Shown: piece by piece, positions 1 to 7,844 of the stretch | Position numbering within the stretch: position 1 is the first letter of the stretch | How the letters are laid out: each line of letters begins with the position of its first letter | The notes under the pieces: model-generated | Databases searched by the model: none | The model's input: only the letters and a program-made list of their open reading frames with translations | What the model was told of the DNA's origin: nothing | Source: Prevotella sp. | Lineage (GTDB): Bacteria; Bacteroidota; Bacteroidia; Bacteroidales; Bacteroidaceae | DNA length: 50,830 nt | Assembly (NCBI GenBank): GCA_015060485.1 | Contig: SUYI01000026.1 | Location: 1 to 50,830, forward strand | Direction of reading: 5' to 3' | Program-made: the position numbers and the translations under genes

Positions 1-374
1 ATTTCTCTATGGCTTACCCTATCATCAAGGCTCTTGACAACGGATCGAGACTTGTCATTGATGAGTTCGACTCCAAATTACATCCAGTTTTGACAAATCG
101 GATTATCTCTTTGTTTAATTCTCGCGAAACCAATCCACGAAACGCTCAGTTGATATTTACTGCACACGACACCAACATCCTCAGTTCTGGTTTATTCCGC
201 CGCGATCAAATTTGGTTCACACAAAAAGATAGATTCGGAGCTACCTCACTCTATTCTTTGTCAGACTATAAAGTCAGGAGTGATGCTCCTTTCGAAAAGG
301 ATTATCTCAGTGGTAAATATGGAGCCACACCTGTTATCGGGAATCTAGAGTCAGTATTAAGGAGGGCAGAGTGA
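1..374 (+). CDS. RloA/AbiLi-type AAA ATPase, C-terminal fragment (5' end outside window)
   Basis: The reading frame is already open at base 3, so only about the last 124 residues are present; the in-frame ATG at 9 is internal. The visible part has the Walker B/ABC-type motif LVIDEFDSKLHP, then QLIFTAHDTNIL, which resembles the switch-histidine region of OLD/RloA/AAA_15 ATPases. These SMC-like ATPases pair with RloB/AbiLii in abortive-infection systems. The stop overlaps the downstream rloB start as TGATG, so the two are translationally coupled, which is how the pair is usually arranged. The family call rests on this motif and on the neighbour; the Walker A half lies outside the window. Confidence 0.8.
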   Translation, partial: FSMAYPIIKALDNGSRLVIDEFDSKLHPVLTNRIISLFNSRETNPRNAQLIFTAHDTNILSSGLFRRDQIWFTQKDRFGATSLYSLSDYKVRSDAPFEKDYLSGKYGATPVIGNLESVLRRAE

Positions 375-1000
375 TGGCACGCAGACAGAACCCCAAAATT
401 GAGCGCACACTCAAAAGAACAAGTAGCCTAAAGCTGGTGAAACAGACCTTCCTTATCGTCTGTGAAGGAGAGGTAACCGAACCTGAATACTTCAACTCCT
501 TCCGATTGACATCTGCAAACGTGAAAGCAATTGGCAAGGGTATGAACACTGTATCACTGGTAAAAGAGGCAATCGCTATTAGGGATATTGAGAAGAGAAG
601 AAGTCGAAACTATGATCAATGTTGGGTCGTATTTGACAAGGATGATTTTTCTGACGGCGATTTTAATACCGCGATACAGATGGCACAGGCCAATGGTTTT
701 CAAGTCGCATATAGCAACCAAGCATTTGAATACTGGTTTCTGTTACATTTCAACCTATATCAAGGCTCCATACACAGAAGCCGCTACGGTGAGATGCTTA
801 CCCATCTGCTTGGTTTCAGATACGGTAAGACAAAAGGGGACTCCGTGAAGGTCTTCAATGTCATTTACCAGAAAACTCGTATTGCAATAGATAATGCCCA
901 TAAGGTACAGGAATCATTCGATGGTAGCAATCCAGCAAAAGAAGAGTCATCAACCACCGTACATCAATTGGTTGAACAACTTCTACAGTTCATAGAGTAA
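374..1000 (+). CDS. rloB: RloB-family protein (AbiLii-like, TOPRIM-type putative nuclease)
   Basis: 208 residues. The N-terminal IVCEGEVTEPEYF (near residues 28-40) supplies the TOPRIM-like glutamate, WVVFDKDDF (near 85) the DxD acidic pair, and NQAFEYWFLLHF (near 117) matches the family motif NPxFExWxLLHF. RloB proteins are proposed effectors of RloA-RloB/AbiL anti-phage modules. I chose ATG 374 over the in-frame GTG at 371 because it gives the normal TGATG overlap with the ATPase and lies 7 bases after a strong AAGGAGGG at 359-366, unusual for this phylum. Function in defence is known for the family in general; nothing here shows which phages it acts on. Confidence 0.85.
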   Translation: MARRQNPKIERTLKRTSSLKLVKQTFLIVCEGEVTEPEYFNSFRLTSANVKAIGKGMNTVSLVKEAIAIRDIEKRRSRNYDQCWVVFDKDDFSDGDFNTAIQMAQANGFQVAYSNQAFEYWFLLHFNLYQGSIHRSRYGEMLTHLLGFRYGKTKGDSVKVFNVIYQKTRIAIDNAHKVQESFDGSNPAKEESSTTVHQLVEQLLQFIE

Positions 1001-1018
1001 AGATTAACTTACAGTTAT

Positions 1019-1921
1019 CTACATAGCCATCATTCCTGGTATCAACCATCGATGAAGTTTCACCCAGAATCGTGCAATACTTATTCGGGAATATTCTGGG
1101 ATGCTTGGTTCATGAACAACAAATCCACGTTCTTCTATATATTGGCTGCGAAGCTCTTTAACGGCAGCACTGGTTTTTAGTGTATCAATACATCGTATGT
1201 AGCAATTGAATAGAATTGGATAAAGATTAGGGAAATCATTATCAATGCGTTTTGCCAAGAGCTCATGCTCGTTGTCAAGCCGTAATGACTCTCCATTTAA
1301 TAGACACTCCCTAAAGCGTTTTACGTTGCTCCTCATATGGTGAAGGGTAACACGATATGAGATGTAAGACATACCAAGTGCTTCGGCCATTTCCTTATCA
1401 GGAACTGCTTGCTGTTCATTGAGAATGGTGAGGAGTGATCGGAGAAATATAAAGCGTCCTCGCGGGTAAAACACCTGCAACGCATAGGCTATCAGTTGTG
1501 AGACAATATGAATCTTGATCTCTCCATCTGCCGACGAACTTTCTGTTAGCAAAGACATCTTCTCACAATCTTTATCCACGAGGGGGATATGAGACTCTTC
1601 CTCTGACCTGTTGTTAAGATAGTTACGGAACGTATTCAACAACCAACTTTCAAAAGCATGTTTCCTCTTGATGCGCTGAAGTGCCTGATATGGTGTGTGT
1701 TCACTCTCACGAATGTAGATAAAGAAGTCATCTAGCAAGTCATCAAAATCGTCATACAGATTATGGCTATAGTCTTGATAGCGTTCATATAGCAGGTGCT
1801 TTAGGCGTTCGTGGAGCAAATAATACATAGCCTCGTCGTCACCTTTTATTATAATATCAACAAATTGGGTTATAGGAATGTCGGCATAGTTGACAATTTC
1901 CATTGATATAGCTTTCTTCAT
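1019..1921 (-). CDS. Divergent sigma-70/ECF-like regulatory protein
   Basis: 300 residues. The first half has the helical layout of sigma region 2 (LLHERLKHLLYERYQDY, an acidic DDFDDLLDDFFIYI stretch, then FESWLLNTFRNYLNNR). Around residues 175-200, DKEMAEALGMSYISYRVTLHHMR reads like a region-4 helix-turn-helix. A C-terminal extension of about 90 residues is not recognisable. The gene converges on rloB with only 18 bases between them and is preceded by about 80 bases of AT-rich sequence. Proteins of this kind are frequent in Bacteroidales accessory regions, but I cannot name a target promoter. It could also be a DNA-binding regulator that no longer binds polymerase. Confidence 0.55.
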   Translation of the reverse strand: MKKAISMEIVNYADIPITQFVDIIIKGDDEAMYYLLHERLKHLLYERYQDYSHNLYDDFDDLLDDFFIYIRESEHTPYQALQRIKRKHAFESWLLNTFRNYLNNRSEEESHIPLVDKDCEKMSLLTESSSADGEIKIHIVSQLIAYALQVFYPRGRFIFLRSLLTILNEQQAVPDKEMAEALGMSYISYRVTLHHMRSNVKRFRECLLNGESLRLDNEHELLAKRIDNDFPNLYPILFNCYIRCIDTLKTSAAVKELRSQYIEERGFVVHEPSIPEYSRISIARFWVKLHRWLIPGMMAM

Positions 1922-2001
1922 ACAGCTAACTAAAATTCGCAGATTATCAATTTTGTTTCATTATCTTGTGACAATTTCACGTTTTTGGCCATTAAAATCA
2001 G

Positions 2002-2298
2002 CTAAATGCAGAATAATTCCAGTCCAAGTCGTTCTTCTATTAATGAAATCGTCTTTAATGTGAAATTCATCTTACCAGAAAGAATCCTGCTCACATACTG
2101 AGGGCTGACTCTTAATTTCTCTGCGACGTCATTACGTGAGAAATGCTGATTTTGCATATATTCCATAATAGTACAAGCTACGCGCTGAGACTGTTTTAGC
2201 CATGATGCGTTTTCTTGTCTCCACTTAGCATCGCCAACGAACGTGGAACGTTCCCCTGATTGATGCTCCTCCAAAAACTGTATTACCTTTGACTTCAT
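2002..2298 (-). CDS. XRE-type helix-turn-helix protein (antitoxin-like)
   Basis: 98 residues. Residues about 52-90 form a clear HTH_3 domain: FSRNDVAEKLRVSPQYVSRILSGKMNFTLKTISLIEERLGLEL. The short N-terminal part lacks other motifs. It lies 14 bases downstream of a 221-residue gene of unknown function on the same strand, the arrangement seen in many toxin-antitoxin or HigBA-like pairs where the DNA-binding protein is encoded second. A self-regulating antitoxin role is inferred from size, domain and pairing only; no toxin fold is recognised in the partner. Confidence 0.7.
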   Translation of the reverse strand: MKSKVIQFLEEHQSGERSTFVGDAKWRQENASWLKQSQRVACTIMEYMQNQHFSRNDVAEKLRVSPQYVSRILSGKMNFTLKTISLIEERLGLELFCI

Positions 2299-2312
2299 AT
2301 TTGTAATAGGGA

Positions 2313-2978
2313 TTAGACGTACTGTGTTAAACCTCCAGTCTTTCGTTTATCTAACAAATAATCATAGAGAATCTGCTGGGCTTTAATTCTAAAAGGGAGG
2401 TGGTTGTAGTTTCTACTTGGATAAGCAATGGACGCAGTGATTTCAAAAGACCGATTGTCATCGCTATATATCTCGTATATATTATAACCGATGAAAGTTA
2501 ATGCTCCATAATGGAAGACAATAGTAGGATGATGGGCAATATCGATGACTTCATATTGCCGAAGTGGTGTTTCCGATGCCATGTGGTTTAATTCTTCACA
2601 AACTTTTTGGAGTTCTGTCCTGTAGTGAATGATTTCTACATTGCTGCATAAACTTCCATCCTGAAATTCGTACAGATTTTCGAATCCATCTTCTGTTTTT
2701 ACATATACGGAAATGACATCATCAGGGCACTGCTGGTTGAATTTTTCTGAGATTCTCTCCATGTCAGTCTCGAAATCATGCCAAACGTATCCATCACCGT
2801 AATTCCAATTGATGTCGCTGAGACTGGTAACAGTGAGTGGCTCTCCGTCATACTGATATACAGTTTCCTCTTTTACTACAAAGCAAAGGCCTTCCTTGTC
2901 AAAAAGAGACTTGATGAACACGAGTTTCTGCTTGTCGTTATCTTGCAAAAAAATAGAGTGTCGTGAATTGTATGCCAT
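2313..2978 (-). CDS. Conserved-looking protein of unknown function, partner of HTH gene
   Basis: 221 residues, soluble, acidic, no signal peptide, no membrane segment, no HExxH, nuclease or kinase motif that I can see. The N-terminus (MAYNSRHSIFLQDNDKQKL) and the aromatic-rich middle (NWNYGDGYVWHDF) suggest a mixed alpha/beta fold. It is followed after 14 bases by the XRE-type gene, so the two are probably co-transcribed. It may be the effector half of a toxin-antitoxin or defence pair, but that is a positional inference only. The ATG at 2978 is preceded by AT-rich sequence, as expected for this group. Confidence 0.5.
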   Translation of the reverse strand: MAYNSRHSIFLQDNDKQKLVFIKSLFDKEGLCFVVKEETVYQYDGEPLTVTSLSDINWNYGDGYVWHDFETDMERISEKFNQQCPDDVISVYVKTEDGFENLYEFQDGSLCSNVEIIHYRTELQKVCEELNHMASETPLRQYEVIDIAHHPTIVFHYGALTFIGYNIYEIYSDDNRSFEITASIAYPSRNYNHLPFRIKAQQILYDYLLDKRKTGGLTQYV

Positions 2979-3084
2979 AAAGTAAATATATAAGTGTTCT
3001 ATTTGAGTGCTTATTTGATATAATCAAAGTGGAAGAAATATTGTTTTTATCATCCGCTCATATTATGAGATATACGCGAATCGT

Positions 3085-4461
3085 TTAACGTCGTTTCCTA
3101 AAAGGGTTATTCCAAAAAGTAAATTCTGGATACATCGATGAAAAAGATTGCCAAGTTGTCCTGCGCGGTATTTCATCTGATTTTGGGCAGATAAGATTTT
3201 CCTTATCGTTTTCTGTTAGCAGCTCGTCATCATATTCAATGAATGGATCTAACCAATCAATTTTCCCTCTAAGCCAGCAAAGCTTTTCTTCTGCTTCTTC
3301 ATCTATTATTTCTTTTTCAGTAAGAAAAGACTTATATCTCTCCAAATAAGATCTTAATATGTTAGCCAATGAATAACATTCGGCAGAAAAGAAAGCCATA
3401 TTCAGTTCTTTTAGTTCATTTTTTCGCTTTTCTTCTATTTCTCTTTTCTTCTGTTCTTCAAGTTCTCTTCTTTTCCGCTCTTCCTCTTGTTGGTGTCTCA
3501 ATCGCTCCATTTTTTCTCTTTCTTCTTTAATAGAAATGGCTTCATATTCTATCTTCGCTATAATATTGAGTATCTTTTCTTCAATTTTCATGTTGGTAGT
3601 ATCTTCAACACAAACTGGATTTAGGCGAAAATAGCTAGAACGTGGTATCTCAAACTTTAGCTTTCCAGAAGGAACGGTTAAGTATTTTGGATAATTAGAC
3701 TCTGTATTTGCTATTTGTTTGTTCTTTTCCGATAATTGCAATGGGATTTGTTCCTCATTTACAATGGCATAAGTGTGCCATCTGTCCTCTGCAACAATTT
3801 GGTGTCCACGAAGCTGAAGCAAATGGATAATAGTTGTATATATCCTTAATGCACGATCAAGGCTATCTGACTGTACACTTATATTCAAAGGGGCTTTAAT
3901 CTTACTTTTATATGGGTTCTTGTCCAAATACTTGTTGTTCTTTTCTCCTCTAAAATATTCCTTTGTATCAATAATAAGGGGGTGTTTAGCATATAACATC
4001 TCTGGTACAGTAAAGAGACTTTGATCCATCTTTTTTAATTCAATCTGTATTTTCTGGCGCGGATCTGCTATTTCTTCAATTTCGTATATTTTGTCTTCTT
4101 GTGCATCCTCTTTTTTCACAGGAACATCTTCTGATTGGTTATTAGTTATGTTAACAGAATCCTTTTCGTTAAGAATCTCTTGGCTCTGTTCTTTTCCTTG
4201 TTCAACAGCATTTTGTCTCTTCTTCTTTTCTTCTTGAAAAGAGTCAATTGAAGGTACTTCATCGATATATTCTGGTAATGCCGGAATCTCAACGGGTTTT
4301 CCAAATTTTAATTTTGACCAATAGCCACTTGAAGGAGTTGGTATGTTAAGCTGATGACAATACTTTCTTAATAAGGGAGCAGGAAAGCCTAACTTTTCAG
4401 CAACTTTTGTAACAGGTTCCTTCCAGATTAACTCATATAATTCTTTTCTTGTTATTTCCAT
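3085..4461 (-). CDS. Coiled-coil protein with N-terminal HTH-like segment (ICE/defence-associated)
   Basis: 458 residues. The N-terminus (MEITRKELYELIWKEPVTKV, then KLGFPAPLLRKYCHQLNIPTPSSGYWSKLKFGK across residues 21-53) is a recurrent opening of large uncharacterised proteins in mobile and defence islands and looks like a helix-turn-helix with a proline-rich wing. Residues about 300-360 are a highly charged coiled coil rich in E, K and R. The remainder is unrecognised. It starts 12 bases after the excisionase-like gene and is probably in one transcript with it. The ATG at 4461 is the natural start. No enzymatic motif is visible, so no function is assigned. Confidence 0.55.
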   Translation of the reverse strand: MEITRKELYELIWKEPVTKVAEKLGFPAPLLRKYCHQLNIPTPSSGYWSKLKFGKPVEIPALPEYIDEVPSIDSFQEEKKKRQNAVEQGKEQSQEILNEKDSVNITNNQSEDVPVKKEDAQEDKIYEIEEIADPRQKIQIELKKMDQSLFTVPEMLYAKHPLIIDTKEYFRGEKNNKYLDKNPYKSKIKAPLNISVQSDSLDRALRIYTTIIHLLQLRGHQIVAEDRWHTYAIVNEEQIPLQLSEKNKQIANTESNYPKYLTVPSGKLKFEIPRSSYFRLNPVCVEDTTNMKIEEKILNIIAKIEYEAISIKEEREKMERLRHQQEEERKRRELEEQKKREIEEKRKNELKELNMAFFSAECYSLANILRSYLERYKSFLTEKEIIDEEAEEKLCWLRGKIDWLDPFIEYDDELLTENDKENLICPKSDEIPRRTTWQSFSSMYPEFTFWNNPFRKRR

Positions 4462-4473
4462 ATTGATTTGTAT

Positions 4474-4821
4474 TTAGTATTGTCTTTTATTCCTACTAAA
4501 CTCTTCTGCAAATGTCTTAACTCTTGACTGCTCGACCCATTTAACAAGCTCATCTTCAAAAAAGTATATCTTTCGCCCTTTATCATAATATGGAAGTTCC
4601 CTACTACGAACCATTTTCTTTATTACATTCTTAGTTTGTCCAAGAATTTCCGCAGCCCTTTCAATATCTATCGGCCTATGCTTGTCTACCCCAAGCCCTA
4701 ATTGTGATTCAATATGTTCTAAAACTGCTCTCATTTCTGCAATCTCATTGATTAGATAATTAACCGCTTTGGGAACATTCTGGAGGGTCAACTCTTCTTT
4801 CTCTGTTTCTTTCTTTTCCAT
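4474..4821 (-). CDS. Helix-turn-helix (HTH_17/excisionase-like) protein
   Basis: 115 residues from the ATG at 4821 (MEKKETEKEE), chosen over an in-frame start at 4860 because AT-rich, A-rich sequence immediately precedes it. The N-terminal part is a short helix of the type that dimerises. Residues about 52-105 are a MerR/excisionase-like winged HTH: PIDIERAAEILGQTKNVIKK, then RELPYYDKGRKIYFFEDELVKWV. Such proteins sit beside the integrase in Bacteroidetes integrative elements and act as recombination directionality factors or local regulators. Here the integrase lies 106 bases upstream on the same strand, which fits. Confidence 0.7.
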   Translation of the reverse strand: MEKKETEKEELTLQNVPKAVNYLINEIAEMRAVLEHIESQLGLGVDKHRPIDIERAAEILGQTKNVIKKMVRSRELPYYDKGRKIYFFEDELVKWVEQSRVKTFAEEFSRNKRQY

Positions 4822-4927
4822 ATTATTTGTAGTTAAAATGTTAATTTGTTCGTATAGCAATTTGATAATGTAGTAGGCATATCTTACAAAATTATTAAGT
4901 TGACAGTTGAAAACACCTTAGAGATTT

Positions 4928-6409
4928 CTACTTGTCAACCTGTGTCTCTTTCGCTTTTCGGGCGGCCAGAATCTTATCACCAACTCTCTGGGCTTGCTCG
5001 GAGATACCTATTCGGATATAACTCTCAAAGACCTTTTGAGATTGATGTCCTGTAATGCTGCGAATCTCTTGATCTGACAACACACCTAATTTATATAAGT
5101 TGGTGGCTCCACTCCTTCTCGCCGTGTGAGAAGTTACCAACTCATATTTGGGACGCACTATCTCTCCATGACTATTACGCTCCCATAGCGGCGAGCCATT
5201 GCGCGTTTGAGCTATCTTGTCTAACTTATAAAACCATTTGCGCTCGTTATCAGTGAACTTGGTGCCTTTTTCTTTCTTCTTCAATAGTTTCGTATAAGTT
5301 TGTTCAGAACGCCTTTCTACAGCAGTCAGCACTGTCACATACTTTTCTTGGAAAGAAGGCTGTATCTTGGCTAACTCATAAGCAACCGCCTTTATCTTGA
5401 TATTCATTTGCTGCTCAGTAATCTCAGGAAAGTCATAGTGATATTTCTCGCATAGTTCATAGACGCGGTCATCACATATTGGAACATTGACAGTTTTACC
5501 CGTCTTCTTCTGCGTCAGGATAATCAGCCCCAGTCCTTTATCATATGTAATAAAGTTGTCCTCACGTAGTTCACTGTAATCACTATAACGTTGACAACTG
5601 AAATAGCCTAGCAGAAAGATATCTCGAACTATTTCGTTCATACCTGTTAGCTTCATAGCATACATTGCATCAATCTCTTCGTCTGTTAGGTATATCTCGG
5701 CCCGTTTCTCTGTTTCCTTTACCGTCCTGTCTTTCCACACTCTCAGAGAAACAGCGTTCTTGTTGTAACCCTCCATAGCGGCAAGATTGCATAGTTTACG
5801 GAAACAGGTGACGTTCTTATTAATGGTATTAGCCATGAAGCCCTTTTTCTGGAGGTACAGCGTGAACTTATCAGCAAAAGGCTTGTCAATATCTTCAAAA
5901 GGGATGTCCTTTTTGCAGTAGTCACGCAAATGCCTGCCGAAGGATTTCCATACTTGAATCGTGCCAGGAGTGTAGTCAGAGTTGTTGCCGTGGCGGATGG
6001 AACCATCAGATATGCCAGCAAAAAAGTAGTCATAGAAGCCTATCACCATCGCCTTGGTTTTAGCAGATGCCACTTTGACTGTCTGTTGGATTTCCTCCAC
6101 AGTGCCGTTGACAACGCTTGACAACGCGTGTTCCAGAATTGCCTTATCTTCTTTGGAGTTCACCTTATCTTCGGCATATAGAGCATCGATAGCCTTCATT
6201 ATTTTCAACTGGAGGTCATGAACTCGCATGCCTTCTTCCGTTCTTTCATATCTTTGCATGGCCGGCAAACTCTTCTGAGCTTTCGCCCATTCCTTCACAT
6301 CGACCATAATACCAGTAGTAACACAGAACAGAATTCCTTTACGACGCGTTCTTACATACAAAGGTGCTTTACCCTCAGTCTTATTTGTTCTCAAAAAGAA
6401 TTGCGACAT
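4928..6409 (-). CDS. Tyrosine recombinase/integrase of an integrative element
   Basis: 493 residues. MSQFFLRTNKTEGKAPLYVR begins the Bacteroidetes Arm-DNA-binding domain, so I use ATG 6409 rather than the longer frame to 6478. A SAM-like core-binding domain spans roughly residues 115-235. The catalytic set is visible: Arg in SCQRYSDYSELR (about 270), HTARRSG (about 427-431), GHQS (about 453) and Tyr in FESYIRIG (about 464). It catalyses integration and excision at att sites. It is the last gene before the shift to core-type sequence, as expected for an integrase at an element end. A TACCTTTG -7 box lies 24 bases upstream, and two 11-bp direct repeats lie just beyond it. Confidence 0.92.
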   Translation of the reverse strand: MSQFFLRTNKTEGKAPLYVRTRRKGILFCVTTGIMVDVKEWAKAQKSLPAMQRYERTEEGMRVHDLQLKIMKAIDALYAEDKVNSKEDKAILEHALSSVVNGTVEEIQQTVKVASAKTKAMVIGFYDYFFAGISDGSIRHGNNSDYTPGTIQVWKSFGRHLRDYCKKDIPFEDIDKPFADKFTLYLQKKGFMANTINKNVTCFRKLCNLAAMEGYNKNAVSLRVWKDRTVKETEKRAEIYLTDEEIDAMYAMKLTGMNEIVRDIFLLGYFSCQRYSDYSELREDNFITYDKGLGLIILTQKKTGKTVNVPICDDRVYELCEKYHYDFPEITEQQMNIKIKAVAYELAKIQPSFQEKYVTVLTAVERRSEQTYTKLLKKKEKGTKFTDNERKWFYKLDKIAQTRNGSPLWERNSHGEIVRPKYELVTSHTARRSGATNLYKLGVLSDQEIRSITGHQSQKVFESYIRIGISEQAQRVGDKILAARKAKETQVDK

Positions 6410-6432
6410 ATTTTTATTACTTTTGTTGGGTG

Positions 6433-6440
6433 CAAAGGTA
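6433..6440 (-). promoter_or_regulatory. -7 box (TACCTTTG) of the integrase gene
   Basis: On the minus strand TACCTTTG matches the Bacteroidetes -7 consensus TAnnTTTG and lies 24 bases from the integrase ATG at 6409. A TTGG-type -33 element is plausible within the adjoining 11-bp repeat, with somewhat long spacing. Confidence 0.55.
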
Positions 6441-6458
6441 ATACATTTTTTGAAAACT

Positions 6459-6480
6459 TGTAGCCAATTTGTAGCCAAAT
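6459..6480. repeat. Two tandem 11-bp direct repeats (TGTAGCCAAnT) beside the integrase
   Basis: The copies at 6459-6469 and 6470-6480 are TGTAGCCAATT and TGTAGCCAAAT. They lie directly upstream of the integrase promoter, where arm-type integrase or regulator binding sites are often found. The binding role is an inference. Confidence 0.6.
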
Positions 6481-6929
6481 TTTGAGATTTGGTGAAATTT
6501 TAACTTTTCGAAACTTTTTGAATTGTTTTTGTAACTAATTGATATTAAGTTTCTTACAATTTCTAAAGATTTCCAACAATTTCAACACCCACGGTGCAAG
6601 CCCATCCTGAAGCGCAAATCCCAGTCGAAAGGCTGGGATTTTTTTGCGTTATATGGGCTTGACCCAACTCCCCCGGGGTCGAGGTTCTTGTTTTTTTTTT
6701 GAGAAAAAGTAATTTTTCGTGCACATTCTTAGCAAGAGCCTTCTTCTCCTTGGCGTTCTTGGCGGCAAGAAGAAACATGGTGCTCACCAATTTTCCCTTT
6801 TTTACATAGAGAAGTGTAAAAAAGTTAACATAAAATATACGTTTTTGTATTGTTTTGCGTTTATATAGATTGGATGCCAACTTTTATACGGCATCAAAAA
6901 AATATTATTAACTAACAAATAACAAGATT
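6481..6929. other. Non-coding junction between integrative element and core genes
   Basis: About 450 bases without a convincing gene. It holds a strong hairpin-plus-T-run at 6616-6645, a second small inverted repeat GACCC/GGGTC (about 6661-6680) followed by ten T residues at 6691-6700, and a very AT-rich leader to the fimbrillin-like gene (about 6800-6929). The integrase-side att site is expected here. I see no tRNA or tmRNA 3' end that could be the target, so the exact boundary is unknown. The minus-strand frame across 6563-6880 is not convincing as a gene. Confidence 0.5.
6616..6645. terminator. Intrinsic terminator near the element boundary
   Basis: A perfect 9-bp stem, AAATCCCAG at 6616-6624 with CTGGGATTT at 6633-6641, encloses an 8-base loop and runs into a T tract. 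It is roughly symmetric, so it could act in both directions. No gene on the plus strand ends just before it, which suggests it belonged to the integration target or to a small RNA I cannot identify. Confidence 0.7.
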
Positions 6930-7826
6930 ATGAAAAAGTTATTTTTTTTCGTAGCTTTCATGCTGCTGGCTGCTTCGTGCAGCAATGGCGAGTCTTTCGA
7001 CTCAAGTGTTAACCCTTCTAACGAGCAGGTCCTGGCTCCAGTGACGGTCACTACGACCGGCTTTGACATTTCCCAGGGCGAGTTTACAGGTACTCGCGCC
7101 ACGCCTGTGGGCGATTACAGTGGCATCAAGGCTCTGACGCTGGTATTTTTCAAGCCCGACGGAACGCAGCAGTATAAGTGCACCCATATCAAGAACGATC
7201 CCACGACCTTTACCACGTTTGGTGAGTTCTCGACCTCTCTGCCGTTAGGAAGTTACACCATGGTGGTGATGGGCTATAAACAGGATCAGGAGCTGACACT
7301 CACCAGCCCCACCGTAGCCTCTTTTGGCGCAGCGCGTGTGAATGACACCTTCCATGCCACACAGTCGGTCAGCATCACCAGCACCACTCCGGTAAACCTG
7401 ACTGCTACGCTGCAGCGTATTGTTACGGCACTGGCGGTACAATCTACCGACAACCGCCCGGCAGGTGTGACGCATATACGTTTTACCCTTTCGGGTGGCG
7501 GTATGAGTTTTAATCCCACAACGGGTTTTGCTTCGAGCAACACCGGTTTTGTCGATCTCATCGATTTCACGGCCGCTGTGGGATCGACGGTCAATCCAGG
7601 CGATTATTTCTTCTTGGACACTGACGAGCAGACCATGGATGTGACCATCGAGACGCTCGATGCAGCTGATGGCAATGTGCTGTTCAGCAAGACCTTTACC
7701 GACGTACCGTTTAAGCGAAACCGGATAACCACCCTCACTGGTGCTATCTTTACTGACGGCACTGCCAATGCTGGCTCTTTCCAGGTCAACGCCACTTGGA
7801 TTTCAGGACATAACATCAACTTTTAA
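6930..7826 (+). CDS. FimB/Mfa2-like fimbrial-type lipoprotein
   Basis: 298 residues. Lipoprotein signal peptide with lipobox LLAASC (Cys near residue 17). An RA dipeptide region (EFTGTRATPVGDYSG) precedes a beta-rich domain with the family-like features LPLGSYTMVVMGYKQ, LQRIVTALAVQ and FKRNRITTLTGAIF near the end. Mfa2/FimB-type proteins anchor or cap fimbriae at the outer membrane of Bacteroidales; a stand-alone structural role is also possible, since no major fimbrillin gene is nearby. It shares the same block order with the next gene, so the two are tandem paralogues about 20 bases apart. The leader is very AT-rich. Confidence 0.7.
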   Translation: MKKLFFFVAFMLLAASCSNGESFDSSVNPSNEQVLAPVTVTTTGFDISQGEFTGTRATPVGDYSGIKALTLVFFKPDGTQQYKCTHIKNDPTTFTTFGEFSTSLPLGSYTMVVMGYKQDQELTLTSPTVASFGAARVNDTFHATQSVSITSTTPVNLTATLQRIVTALAVQSTDNRPAGVTHIRFTLSGGGMSFNPTTGFASSNTGFVDLIDFTAAVGSTVNPGDYFFLDTDEQTMDVTIETLDAADGNVLFSKTFTDVPFKRNRITTLTGAIFTDGTANAGSFQVNATWISGHNINF

Positions 7827-7844
7827 ATATTGGAGGACACTACT

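Noticed and set aside
6563..6880. A 105-codon minus-strand frame between the integrase and the fimbrillin-like gene
   Set aside because: It translates a terminator and homopolymer runs, has no recognisable domain, and has poor codon use.
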